A DNA stretch of 64,000 nt, taken from positions 3,472,001-3,536,000 of the forward strand of contig NZ_CP079107.1 of NCBI RefSeq assembly GCF_019285735.1, read 5' to 3'. The notes under the pieces are model-generated. The model had not been told where the DNA came from and searched no databases. It saw only the letters and a list, made by a program, of their open reading frames with translations. The stretch comes from Paeniglutamicibacter sp. Y32M11 (GTDB lineage: Bacteria > Actinomycetota > Actinomycetes > Actinomycetales > Micrococcaceae). Position numbers and translations under genes: made by a program. Positions 8,212 to 16,650 of this stretch are shown piece after piece. Positions within the stretch are counted from its first letter, which is position 1. Each line of letters begins with the position of its first letter.

Positions 8212-9612
8212 CTAGGCGCCAGCGACCACAGCTTCGGCCCGGCTGGCGCTTTGGGTGGAACCGAAGGCACCGCGGTAGTTGGCGCCGGGGTGGTTTTCGG
8301 GCAGTTGATCGTGCCCGAAGATTTTCTTGCGCAGGGTGCCCGGCTCGTAGGCGGTTTTTGCCAATCCACGTTTCTGAAGCGTGGGCAGGATGCGTTCGTT
8401 AAATTCGAGGTAGGTGTCGGGAAGCCGCCAATTCATCACATTGACCCCGTCTATTCCCGCATCCTGCCATGCGAGAAGCTGGTCGGTGATCTCGTCGGCC
8501 GTTCCCGCCACGACGCCACGGTCTATGCGGTTTTGAGCCAGATCCCCCAGGGTCGGTTCGCGGTCGGGGTTTGCGGCGCGTAGCCAGTCCACGTGTCCTT
8601 GTCCCCCATTGTTGGGGATATTGCGCAATTCGGTGTCCTCGGGCAGCCGTGTTCCATCGGGCAGGATCCCCAGCGAGGTATGGGTCAGGTACCCAACCAC
8701 CGAGGAATACTGCGCGATTTCCTCGCGCTTGGCATCAACCTCCCGGTGGGTCGAGCCGACGATGAAGCTCATGCCCTGGAAGAACTTAATGTCCTCCGCC
8801 CCGCGACCCGCGCGCACCGCTTCGGCGCGGGCACTTTGGGTGTGAAGCCGAGCCCCCGCCGGATCCGGCGGGGCAATAAATACCGCCTCGGCGTGCTTGG
8901 CCGCAAACCGAATGCCGCGCGGTGAGCCGCCGGCCTGGAAGAGCAGCGGGGTGCGCTGCGGTGAGGGGGAAGGCAGATGCGGACCCTCAACCTTGTAGCG
9001 GGCACCAACATGGTTGATCTTGTGGATCTTTGACGGATCCGCATAGCGACCGCCTTCTTTGTCCACCAGCACCGCGCCCTCGTCCCAGGATCCCTCCCAG
9101 AGCTTGTAGGCGACATCCAGGTATTCGTCCGCCCAGTCGTAGCGCGCATCGTGCTCGGCCAGAGCGTCATAGCCGAAGTTCCGCGCAGCATTTTCTTGCG
9201 TGCTGGTCACGATGTTCCACGCGATGCGCCCGGCGGAGATGTGATCGAGGGTGGAAACCTGGCGGGCGAAGTTAAACGGATGGTTCTGCATGACGTTGGA
9301 GGTGTAGGCCAGCCCGATGTTCTTGGTAGCCACCGCCAAGGCTCCGAGCAACACCGCGGGGTCGTTGGACGGGATCTGCAGTCCCTCGTGAACGTTGTCC
9401 ACGTATTGACCATCGGCCGGGCCGTAGAGCCCGGTGACATCGGCGAAGAACATCGCATCGAAGAGACCGTCCTCCAGGGTCCTGGCCACATCGATCCACA
9501 GGTTCACGTCGTTAAATTCGTGCTGTCGGGCCGCCGGGTGGCGCCACTGGCCGTGGTGGATGTGGCTGGCGGTGTTCATCAAGAAGGCGTTAAACAGTAG
9601 CGGCTTGCTCAT
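8212..9612 (-). CDS. LLM-class flavin-dependent monooxygenase, NtaA/SnaA/DszA family
   Basis: A 466-residue bacterial luciferase-like monooxygenase. It starts SKPLLFNAFLMNTASHIHHG and shows family motifs FDAMFFADV, IPSNDPAVLLGALA, HPFNFARQVSTLDHISAGR, IAWNIVTS and LLFQAGGSPRG. Members use reduced FMN from a separate reductase to oxidise nitrilotriacetate, sulfones, sulfonates or similar compounds. Its ATG overlaps the stop of the SfnB-like gene by 4 nt, making it the last gene of the overlapping six-gene unit. The context suggests a role in breaking down an imported organosulfur compound; the substrate is inference. A close paralogue is encoded divergently at 16651-18078. Confidence 0.92.
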   Translation of the reverse strand: MSKPLLFNAFLMNTASHIHHGQWRHPAARQHEFNDVNLWIDVARTLEDGLFDAMFFADVTGLYGPADGQYVDNVHEGLQIPSNDPAVLLGALAVATKNIGLAYTSNVMQNHPFNFARQVSTLDHISAGRIAWNIVTSTQENAARNFGYDALAEHDARYDWADEYLDVAYKLWEGSWDEGAVLVDKEGGRYADPSKIHKINHVGARYKVEGPHLPSPSPQRTPLLFQAGGSPRGIRFAAKHAEAVFIAPPDPAGARLHTQSARAEAVRAGRGAEDIKFFQGMSFIVGSTHREVDAKREEIAQYSSVVGYLTHTSLGILPDGTRLPEDTELRNIPNNGGQGHVDWLRAANPDREPTLGDLAQNRIDRGVVAGTADEITDQLLAWQDAGIDGVNVMNWRLPDTYLEFNERILPTLQKRGLAKTAYEPGTLRKKIFGHDQLPENHPGANYRGAFGSTQSASRAEAVVAGA

Positions 9613-10865
9613 GCGTTGGCTCCGTTCGTGGTTCTGGTTCCGACATAGATGGGAGTGGTGAGCTGGTCCCCCGTGAGCCGTTGCTGTCCCACGGCGCGGG
9701 CCCGGTAGATCACCGGGTTGTGTTGTCCCAGCACGCGGGCGTTGCGCCAGTGCCGGTCCAGCCTGCGGGTCTCGGAGGCCGCGGAAGCGCCACCGACCTC
9801 AAAGAGCCGATTGGCCACATCCAGGGTCTGCTCCACCACGAAGATCTGAGCCTCGGAGAGCTTGGTGTCCAGTTCGGCCGTGGCTTCGGCGTCAAGTTGG
9901 CCGGCAGTCGAGAGCACCGCCGCTTCCTCGAGGCGTGCGCCCACGGTGTCGAGGACCGCGTCGATGGCAAATACCGTGGAGCTGATCCGGCCGACAACTT
10001 CTTGCACCAGCGGGTCGCGCTGCGGGGAATCTCCCACGCCGTGGGAAAATGCGCGTTCGCGCCCGCGGACATAGTCCACCGCGTCGCGGCGAACGGCGCG
10101 GGCAATCCCGCCCAGGGCCACCAGCAGGATCGCTTGGACATAGGCGGCACCATAGCCGACGCCTTCTACTCCGCCGGAGGCATCAATATTTTCGGGGTCG
10201 ACCTCGACGTTGGTGAATCGGGTGGTCCCCGAGGCCGTGAGTCGCTGGCCGAAGCCGTCCCAGTCGTCCACCAGTTCCAGGCCGGGGGTATCGCGGTGCA
10301 CGCTGACCCGCACCGATTCGCCGGTGCTGGTATCGGCGCTGACCTTGATCCAGTCGGCGTAGAGGCTGCCGGTGCTGTAGTACTTGGTACCGTTGAGCAC
10401 CGTGCGGCCCTTTTCCTTGCTGAGCACCGTGGAGTTGGTTCCCGGTTTGTTGCCCTTCTCGGTGGTGGCGTTGCCAAACACGTCCCCGGCGACCACGCGT
10501 GGCAGCCAACGTTCCCGGGCCGCAGCGTCACTGCCGGAGACCAAGGTTTCCACGGTGGTGAAGTGCGCACGCAGCGCCTGGACGAGGTTCGAATCGGCCG
10601 CGCCCAGTTCACGCAAGAGGCGCAGCGACTGGGTCAGGGTGGCTCCGGCTCCGCCAAATTCCTGCGGGACACGGATCGCGGTGAAGCCCGAGTCCTTCAG
10701 CAACGCGACGGCTTGGTGTGCCAGCGTGCGGGTAGCCTCGGACTCGATCGTCGTGGCGGTGATGGCCCCAAACACCGGAGCGAAGCGCTCCAGCAGATCC
10801 TTGGTTCTCGGCGGTTGTGCACTTCCAGGCACAGACGTGACAGTGCGTTCGAGGCTGATGGTCAT
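9609..10865 (-). CDS. Acyl-CoA dehydrogenase-like flavin monooxygenase (SfnB/DszC type)
   Basis: A 418-residue protein of the acyl-CoA dehydrogenase fold. It has the N-terminal helical domain with RVPQEFGGAGATLTQ, the middle beta domain with GNATTEKGNKP and KYYSTGSLYADW, and the C-terminal helices ending near RAVGQQRLTG. The lack of a clear acyl-CoA dehydrogenase catalytic glutamate context and the neighbouring LLM monooxygenase fit the SfnB/DszC group, which uses FMNH2 and O2 on sulfur compounds (dimethylsulfone, dibenzothiophene and similar). It overlaps both neighbours by 4 nt. The exact substrate is not readable. Confidence 0.87.
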   Translation of the reverse strand: MTISLERTVTSVPGSAQPPRTKDLLERFAPVFGAITATTIESEATRTLAHQAVALLKDSGFTAIRVPQEFGGAGATLTQSLRLLRELGAADSNLVQALRAHFTTVETLVSGSDAAARERWLPRVVAGDVFGNATTEKGNKPGTNSTVLSKEKGRTVLNGTKYYSTGSLYADWIKVSADTSTGESVRVSVHRDTPGLELVDDWDGFGQRLTASGTTRFTNVEVDPENIDASGGVEGVGYGAAYVQAILLVALGGIARAVRRDAVDYVRGRERAFSHGVGDSPQRDPLVQEVVGRISSTVFAIDAVLDTVGARLEEAAVLSTAGQLDAEATAELDTKLSEAQIFVVEQTLDVANRLFEVGGASAASETRRLDRHWRNARVLGQHNPVIYRARAVGQQRLTGDQLTTPIYVGTRTTNGANA

Positions 10866-12571
10866 GCTTTTTCTCCGATCGGGACGGTGTGTAACCGCGG
10901 CGCTGCGGCAAGTAGTTTGCGGGTGTATTCCTCGGCCGGGTTGGAAAATACCTCGGTGGTGCGTCCGGCTTCCACGACTCGGCCCGCCTCCATGACAACA
11001 ATTTCGTCACTCACGTGCTGCACCACGCCCAAGTCATGGGAGATGAAGAGGTAGCTGAGCTTAAATTCGCGCTGTAGCTCATCAAGCAGATCCAGCACCT
11101 GAGCCTGGATGGAGACATCTAGCGCGGAGACCGGCTCGTCGCAGATGATCACCTCTGGTCCCGGGGCCAAAGCGCGGGCAATGGCGATGCGCTGGCGTTG
11201 TCCACCGGAGAGCCGCAACGGCAGCCTGGCTTCGAGGGAGGCATCTAGCCCCACGGTTTCCAGCAGCCGGATCACCTCATCACGACGCTCGCTTCGGGTG
11301 AGCGATTCGGAGTCGGGCAGGGCATCGGAAAGGATACGGGCCACGTCCCATTGCGGGTCGAAGGAGCCCAACGGGTCCTGGTAGATGGAGGTGATGTGCT
11401 TGCGCTGCGGGCGGCGCTGCTTCTCACTCAGGGTGCTCCACGGAAGGCCCAGCAGCCGCACGTCCCCCGCATCCGGAGCCGTCAGGCCCAGTGCCATGCG
11501 CGCCACGGTACTTTTGCCCGATCCGGATTCCCCCACGATCCCCAGGGTTTGTCCCCTGTTCAGCGCGAAAGAGACATTCTGGACGGCAACTCGTGGTGTG
11601 CCGTCGGGGTTGCGGTAGGTCTTGCGCAGGTTTTGTGCCACGAGTACCGGAACCGTCGGGTCCCCGGTCTCACTCTTCGCACGCTGCGCACCAATCAACG
11701 CGTGCTGCCGCGCCGAGATCCCTGCCCCGGCCGGTGCCAGCCGGGTGCCACGCGGCTTGTCGGTGGGCACGGCACGTAATAGTCGCTGGGTGTATTCGTG
11801 TTGTGGGTTGCCCAGCACCTGGGCCGTTGGCCCGGTCTCAACGATTTCGCCTTGACGCATCACCGCTATGCGGTCGGCCAACTGGCCCACCACCGCGAGG
11901 TCGTGGCTGATCAGCAGCAGCGCTGTGCCGGCGGCCTTGCGTTCGGCGAGCAGGTCCAGGATCTGCTGCTGGACGGTGGCATCCAGTGCCGTGGTGGGTT
12001 CATCGGCAATCAGCAGTGCCGGGTCCAGGGCGATGGCGGCAGCGATGAGCGCGCGCTGGCGCAGCCCGCCGGAGAGTTCCCCGGAGCGCTGGTTGATACG
12101 TTGTTCGGGTTCCGGGATGCCCACTGCGGCAAGCAATTCCAGCACCTTACTGGTGCGTGCCGCGGGAGAGAGATTGGTGTGGATGCGCAGCGAGTCGGCG
12201 ATCTCACGGCCGATGGGCCGCAACGGGTCAAGGGAAACCAACGCGTCCTGCAGCACGTAGCCGATGTCCGCCCCGCGGACTTTGCGCCAAGCGCGGTCTG
12301 AATTGCGGCGCAGGTCCTTGCCCCGCAGCTGCAGAGTCTGGGCCTGAATGACCGCGTTGGCGCCGGTGAGACCGATCAGGGTGCGTGCCGTGACCGATTT
12401 ACCGGATCCGGATTCACCGACGATGGCCAGGCATTGCCCGGCGTGGATCTCGAAATCGATTCCGTGGACGATGGGGGTTGCCTGGGTCTTGGAGCCGAAG
12501 GCGATCTTCAGGTCCCTGACCGTGATGATGGGTTCGTTTTGAGTGGAAGGGGTGTCGTTGGGTGAGAACAT
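10862..12571 (-). CDS. Opp/Dpp-type ABC transporter, double ATP-binding protein
   Basis: A 569-residue fusion of two nucleotide-binding domains (OppD plus OppF type). Each half has Walker A GESGSGKS, a signature (ELSGGLRQR in the first, LRLSGGQRQR in the second) and a Walker B DEPTTALD or DEPVSALD. It energises the import of peptides or, in this context, more likely a sulfur-containing compound. The ATG at 12571 shares its first base with the stop of the upstream permease gene (TAATG), which is why the longer in-frame extension is rejected. A proline-rich linker between the domains carries the oligopeptide-type extension after the first NBD. Confidence 0.93.
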   Translation of the reverse strand: MFSPNDTPSTQNEPIITVRDLKIAFGSKTQATPIVHGIDFEIHAGQCLAIVGESGSGKSVTARTLIGLTGANAVIQAQTLQLRGKDLRRNSDRAWRKVRGADIGYVLQDALVSLDPLRPIGREIADSLRIHTNLSPAARTSKVLELLAAVGIPEPEQRINQRSGELSGGLRQRALIAAAIALDPALLIADEPTTALDATVQQQILDLLAERKAAGTALLLISHDLAVVGQLADRIAVMRQGEIVETGPTAQVLGNPQHEYTQRLLRAVPTDKPRGTRLAPAGAGISARQHALIGAQRAKSETGDPTVPVLVAQNLRKTYRNPDGTPRVAVQNVSFALNRGQTLGIVGESGSGKSTVARMALGLTAPDAGDVRLLGLPWSTLSEKQRRPQRKHITSIYQDPLGSFDPQWDVARILSDALPDSESLTRSERRDEVIRLLETVGLDASLEARLPLRLSGGQRQRIAIARALAPGPEVIICDEPVSALDVSIQAQVLDLLDELQREFKLSYLFISHDLGVVQHVSDEIVVMEAGRVVEAGRTTEVFSNPAEEYTRKLLAAAPRLHTVPIGEKA

Positions 12572-13536
12572 TATTTGTCCTTGAGCTTGCGTTGGATACC
12601 GTGGCCCAGCAGCGTGGTGGTGGCGGCGCTGAGCACAATAAAGAGGCCGGGGAAGACCGTCAGCCACCAGGCGTTGCCGATGTAGAGCCGACCGAGGGAA
12701 AGCATTGAGCCCCACTCAGGATCCGGCGGCGTGGCACCAAGGCCTAGGAAGCTCAGCGAGGATGCCCAGACGATGGCCTGTCCGACCCCGAGGGTGGCCA
12801 GCACAAACAAGGGGGCCGCGACGTTGGGCAGGATGTGGTGGCGAATGATGAAGGCGCGGGACTTGCCCTGCACGATTGATGCCTCCACGTAGCCGGAGCC
12901 GCGGATCGAGAGGACCTGCGAGCGGATCATCCGGGCGTAGCCGGGAGCCGCCGACAAACCGACGGCAATCGTGGTGGTCACGACGCCTGGACCCAGAATG
13001 GTGATGACCAACAGAGCCAACAGCAGGCCGGGGAAGGCGAAGAGAACTTCCAAGAAGCGCGATACTCCGAAGTCAACGGCGCGGGTCCCGAGCCCAGCAA
13101 TGGCACCGAGCACCAGGGCCAGGCCGAGGCCGATGACCGTGGCAAGGATGCCGATCAGCAGCGAGCTGCGGGCACCGTGGATGACTCGGGAGTAGACGTC
13201 GCGCCCGGATTCGTCGGTGCCGAACCAGTGCGCGGCACCCGGTGCGGTGAAGGCCTCCGCGGGGTTCATGTCCAGCGGTCCGCTGGGAGTGAGCACCGAG
13301 GGAATCACTGCCGCGGCGATCAGCCCCAGCAATAAAATCAGCGGGACGATAATGCTGGGTCCCAACGAACCTATGGTGGAAACGAGTGTGGAGGTAAACG
13401 ACGGGTCGGCAGCAGCCCTTGGGGTAGGCGGCACATCCCGCACCGGAGGCGTGTCCAGGACGGTGGTTTGAATGCTGTGGGTCATGGCTTCTTCCGGGTC
13501 GGTGACGGTCGTGGGCAGTGATCTCGGCGTGCTCAT
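12571..13536 (-). CDS. Opp/Dpp-type ABC transporter permease (DppC-like)
   Basis: A 321-residue inner-membrane permease. The N-terminal 40 residues are cytosolic, followed by a first membrane helix near residues 50-75. The periplasmic-side GTDESGRDVYSRVIHGARSSL is typical of DppC, and the EAA-loop region around VEASIVQGKSRAFIIRHHILPN contacts the ATPase. The conserved LSFLGLGATPPDPEWG lies near the C-terminus. It sits between the DppB-like gene (4-nt ATGA overlap) and the double ATPase gene (1-nt overlap). Confidence 0.93.
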   Translation of the reverse strand: MSTPRSLPTTVTDPEEAMTHSIQTTVLDTPPVRDVPPTPRAAADPSFTSTLVSTIGSLGPSIIVPLILLLGLIAAAVIPSVLTPSGPLDMNPAEAFTAPGAAHWFGTDESGRDVYSRVIHGARSSLLIGILATVIGLGLALVLGAIAGLGTRAVDFGVSRFLEVLFAFPGLLLALLVITILGPGVVTTTIAVGLSAAPGYARMIRSQVLSIRGSGYVEASIVQGKSRAFIIRHHILPNVAAPLFVLATLGVGQAIVWASSLSFLGLGATPPDPEWGSMLSLGRLYIGNAWWLTVFPGLFIVLSAATTTLLGHGIQRKLKDK

Positions 13537-14555
13537 GCCGCACGCAGCCGCGGGTCGGCCAGGCGCTCGGCCAGGTCGCTGAGCAGGGTGACGATGATGT
13601 AGATGGCGGCAACCAGTACCACCACGCCGAGCACCACGGGCACGTCTCTCACCAGCACCGACTGCAGCAGGGTCCGCCCGATGCCCGGGCGGGCAAAAAC
13701 GGTTTCAACAACCACTGCCCCGCTGATCAACGAACCCATGGCCCAGCCCGAAAGCCCGATGGCCGGAAGCGCTGCGTGCCGCAGAGCGTGGCGCAGGCTG
13801 AGCGAAACCTCTGATTCGCCGCGTGCCCGGGAGGAAATCGCGAACGGAGAATTCATGGCGGTGAGCATTGATTCGCGCATGACCTGGCCCAGGAATCCGG
13901 CCAACGGAATGGCCAGGGTGAGCACGGGCAAGATCAGACCGTTGATCCCCGGTGCTCCGCTGGTGGCCGGAAGCCATTGCAGGCTCACGCTGAAGACCAG
14001 GATGAGCAGGCTGCCTAGCCAGAAGTGCGGGACAGCGGCGGAAACGACTTCCAGCAGGTTTCCCACGAGGGTGGCGGTCCTGCCACCGCGTGCCGACCAC
14101 AAGGCCAGTCCAAGGGCCAAGACCCATGCCGTGGCCAGCGCGAGGATCGCGAGTACCAGGGTATTGCCTAGCTGATCGCCCAACACCTGGGCTACTGGTT
14201 CCCGCAGCTGGTAGGAATCACCGAGATCACCTGTCACGAGCTTGCCGAGGTAGGCGCCGTATTGGAGGAGGATCGGTTCGTTGAGGCCGTTCAATTCCCG
14301 GGTCAACTCGCGCACCTCTTCGGTGGCGTTGTTACCCGGTCCGCCGAGCAATGCGTCCACCGGATCTCCCGGGACTAGGCGCATCGCGAAGAAGGCGAGC
14401 GTGGCAACCGCCCACAGGACGCCTGCGGCTCCGAGGATACGCAGACCGCTGAGCCGAAGTACCGACGTCAGTCGTGAACTGCTCGCCGTCGAATCGGTGG
14501 TCTCGGATACTGCGGCGGGGTTTGATGGTGTGGGGTTCAAGGTTTCGAGGCTCAT
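13533..14555 (-). CDS. Opp/Dpp-type ABC transporter permease (DppB-like)
   Basis: A 340-residue permease with a long serine/threonine-rich cytosolic N-terminus and then six predicted membrane helices. Family motifs are RLVPGDPVDALLGG after the first helix, SAAVPHFWLGSLL in the middle, the EAA-loop SEVSLSLRHALRHAALPAIGL and VVETVFARPGIGRTL near the end, closing with LADPRLRAA. It overlaps both the binding-protein gene and the DppC-like gene by 4 nt, so the subunits are probably made in step. Confidence 0.93.
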   Translation of the reverse strand: MSLETLNPTPSNPAAVSETTDSTASSSRLTSVLRLSGLRILGAAGVLWAVATLAFFAMRLVPGDPVDALLGGPGNNATEEVRELTRELNGLNEPILLQYGAYLGKLVTGDLGDSYQLREPVAQVLGDQLGNTLVLAILALATAWVLALGLALWSARGGRTATLVGNLLEVVSAAVPHFWLGSLLILVFSVSLQWLPATSGAPGINGLILPVLTLAIPLAGFLGQVMRESMLTAMNSPFAISSRARGESEVSLSLRHALRHAALPAIGLSGWAMGSLISGAVVVETVFARPGIGRTLLQSVLVRDVPVVLGVVVLVAAIYIIVTLLSDLAERLADPRLRAA

Positions 14556-16294
14556 GATCGGTCCAACCAGGTGTCGTAGAAGGTGGGCATGCCCAACGGG
14601 GAAAGGAGCTTGACTCCTTCAACGTCCGAGCGGAAGCCAAGGCGCGTCTGCTGGTCGAAGATCGGGAGCGAGAGGTACTGCTTGTCGATGAGCTGCTGGG
14701 CCTTGGCATAGAGTTGGCCACGCTGCTTCTCGCTGCCGGTGGTGGCGGCCAGGCGCAGGGCCTTGTCGATGTCTTGTGCCTCCGGCCCGGTCAGGCCATT
14801 GTTATTGGCGTGGTAGCCGCCCTTAATGACCGAGGGGATGTGTGCGGAGTCGTAAACGATGTTCAACACGGAGGGTGAATTCTTCGTGTAGTACAGCGGC
14901 GAAAGTCCGTACTCCCAGGCATAACGCTTGGCGTTGAAGCTGGCCGGTTCTTCCTGGCTGATGACCAGCTCGAAACCGACGGCCTTGGCACTGTGCTGGA
15001 ATTGCTCCAGCACCGAGACCGGGACGAGGACGGCCTCGGTCTGGATAGCGGTGGTCGAAAGCCGCACTCCGTCCTTGATCCGGTAGCCCTCGGCGTCCCG
15101 CGCGGTCCATCCCGCTTCATCCAGAAGCCGGTTGGCCTTGGCCACATCGGTGGAATAGGCTTCCGGGTTTTGCCGGTTGAACTTCGTGATGCTGCTCAGC
15201 ACCGAATTCGAGCGCGGTACCGTACTCATAAAGATGGATTTCAGGGCAGCATCAACGTCCACCGAGCGCACAAATGCCTCACGCACCCGCACGTCGGTGA
15301 AGACACCCTCGGTGGTGTTCAGCGTCAGGTTCACCACGTGTCCGGGCCGGGAACCAATCAAGGTGTCCAGCGCCGGGTCGGCATCCGCAGCCACGGCATT
15401 CTGCGGCTGCAATACATCGATGACGTCTACTTCCCCGGACTGCAGGGCGGCGAAGCGTGCAGCGTGGTCGGGCAAGAAGCGCCAGATGATCTTTTCAAGA
15501 TACGCGGGCCCCGCATGAGCTGCCGTGGGTGAGGGCGTGTGGTACTCGTTGTTGCGAGTGAGTACAACTTCCTGCTGCTTTGACCAGCTCTCGACCTTAA
15601 ACGGGCCGGTACCCACCGGTGAGAGGCAATTTGCCTCGGCTCCGCGTGCCAACGCCTTCTGGGATTGGATCGGGACCCAGACCTGCGCAAAGTGCTCAAG
15701 AAGCGCGTTGTCGGGTTCCGAGAGGTGCAGCCGCGCGGTGAACTCATCGATTTTTTCGACGGAGGCCACCTTTTCTACGGCCAAGATGCCGGTGCTCGAG
15801 AGCGTTTTGGGATCCTTGATGTAGGCGACGTTCTTGATGATGGTCTCGGCGTTGAGTTGCTGGCCGTCGGTGAAATGGACGTCGCTGCGCACGGTGATGT
15901 CTAGGGCCAACCGGTCATTTGACCATTTCCAGCTCTTGGCGAGCCAAGGGCCAATTTCGCCCTTTTCATCTTGGAAGAACAGTGGTTCCAGGTATTGGGT
16001 GGAGACCAGAGCCTGTGGGACATTGCCTGAGACAATCGGGTCGAGGCACGCGGGTTCGGTATCGCCCGTGGCGTACACCAGGGTACCGCCGGAGACCGGT
16101 TCACTGCCCGGTCCGCTCGCCGAGTCCGCGTGGACAGCACCACCACAGGCGGTTAAAGCCAACAACGCGCCGACCGCGGCGAAGGCGAACGGCACGCGTT
16201 TCTTGAGGTTCTTGGCGGTTGGTGCGGGTGTCCTGTCCACGGCACGGGAGGAGCTTGTTGGCTCGTCCCGGTACGCCGGCTGGCGGTTTTTCAC
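14552..16294 (-). CDS. ABC transporter solute-binding lipoprotein, family 5 (peptide/nickel type)
   Basis: A 580-residue extracytoplasmic binding protein. The GTG at 16294 is chosen because AGGAG lies 8 nt upstream; an in-frame extension to 16441 exists but lacks one. The N-terminal region is unusually long before the signal helix; the lipobox LTAC places the lipidated cysteine at residue 50. The mature part begins with GGTLVYATGDTEPACLDP, typical of SBP family 5. It heads the six-gene unit that ends in two flavin monooxygenases, so its ligand is probably an organosulfur molecule or a peptide carrying one. It is a paralogue of the protein at 36789-38465. Confidence 0.92.
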   Translation of the reverse strand: MKNRQPAYRDEPTSSSRAVDRTPAPTAKNLKKRVPFAFAAVGALLALTACGGAVHADSASGPGSEPVSGGTLVYATGDTEPACLDPIVSGNVPQALVSTQYLEPLFFQDEKGEIGPWLAKSWKWSNDRLALDITVRSDVHFTDGQQLNAETIIKNVAYIKDPKTLSSTGILAVEKVASVEKIDEFTARLHLSEPDNALLEHFAQVWVPIQSQKALARGAEANCLSPVGTGPFKVESWSKQQEVVLTRNNEYHTPSPTAAHAGPAYLEKIIWRFLPDHAARFAALQSGEVDVIDVLQPQNAVAADADPALDTLIGSRPGHVVNLTLNTTEGVFTDVRVREAFVRSVDVDAALKSIFMSTVPRSNSVLSSITKFNRQNPEAYSTDVAKANRLLDEAGWTARDAEGYRIKDGVRLSTTAIQTEAVLVPVSVLEQFQHSAKAVGFELVISQEEPASFNAKRYAWEYGLSPLYYTKNSPSVLNIVYDSAHIPSVIKGGYHANNNGLTGPEAQDIDKALRLAATTGSEKQRGQLYAKAQQLIDKQYLSLPIFDQQTRLGFRSDVEGVKLLSPLGMPTFYDTWLDRS

Positions 16295-16330
16295 GGTGCT
16301 GCTCCTGCTGGTTGTGGGGTGCTCGGCCCT

Positions 16331-16349
16331 CGTTCCGGGAATCGGAACG
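16331..16349. promoter_or_regulatory. 19-bp dyad in the leader of the importer operon
   Basis: CGTTCCG (16331-16337) and CGGAACG (16343-16349) form a perfect 7-bp inverted repeat with a 5-bp spacer, about 40-55 nt upstream of the GTG of the binding-protein gene. It could be an operator or a small RNA hairpin; the sequence does not decide. Confidence 0.35.
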
Positions 16350-16492
16350 TGAAGGGCGAGTTGTCGTAGGACATGTCTACCGGCGTCCGGTTGGCGTGCG
16401 CCAGCACCAAGACCTGAGCCCTTTGCAGGGGTTCGCATCACTCAACGTTGCGTCGCATGGCGACATCCAGGACGCTTCACGAACACGTCACA

Positions 16493-16516
16493 TCGTCACA
16501 GGAGGACATGTGACGA
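16493..16516. promoter_or_regulatory. Dyad with embedded Shine-Dalgarno and start-stop ATGTGA
   Basis: TCGTCACA (16493-16500) and TGTGACGA (16509-16516) are perfect 8-bp arms around GGAGGACA. A further direct copy of CGTCACA lies at 16486-16492. The spacer carries AGGAGG, and ATG-TGA follows. The array looks like an operator for a dimeric regulator, or a hairpin displaying a ribosome binding site about 140 nt before the LLM start. Confidence 0.4.
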
Positions 16517-16650
16517 CCCCGCGCTACGTAATCTTCGGGGCCCGGTTTTTCCCCTGCCAGCATCGATGCAGACCAGCATTGCCGGGGACACAACGGAAAC
16601 GCCAAAACCACGACGTTCAAGATTTTTCGTGGAACAAAAGGAGTAACACC

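Larger units (their letters stand above)
16295..16650. other. Divergent regulatory region of the sulfur locus, 356 bp
   Basis: This region separates the minus-strand importer/monooxygenase unit from the plus-strand LLM monooxygenase. It contains two dyads annotated separately (16331-16349 and 16493-16516). A strong Shine-Dalgarno (16500-16505) precedes an ATG that is followed at once by TGA (16508-16513). A 28-codon frame on the minus strand (from about 16374, starting MSYDNS) ends on the TGA overlapping the GTG of the binding-protein gene. Whether either acts as a leader is unproven. I found no match to a SAM riboswitch that I could defend. Confidence 0.5.

Noticed and set aside
9681-11054. 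457-codon open frame on the plus strand
   Set aside because: It lies opposite the SfnB-like and ATPase genes, has no recognisable domains and an amino-acid mix typical of antisense GC-rich DNA.
16340-16480. Possible SAM riboswitch in the leader of the sulfur importer operon
   Set aside because: The conserved core elements of SAM-I or SAM-IV could not be found. Only a short dyad is supported.
16219-16650. N-terminal extension of the LLM monooxygenase
   Set aside because: The frame is open upstream, but the GTG at 16651 has a strong Shine-Dalgarno and matches the start of the paralogue.
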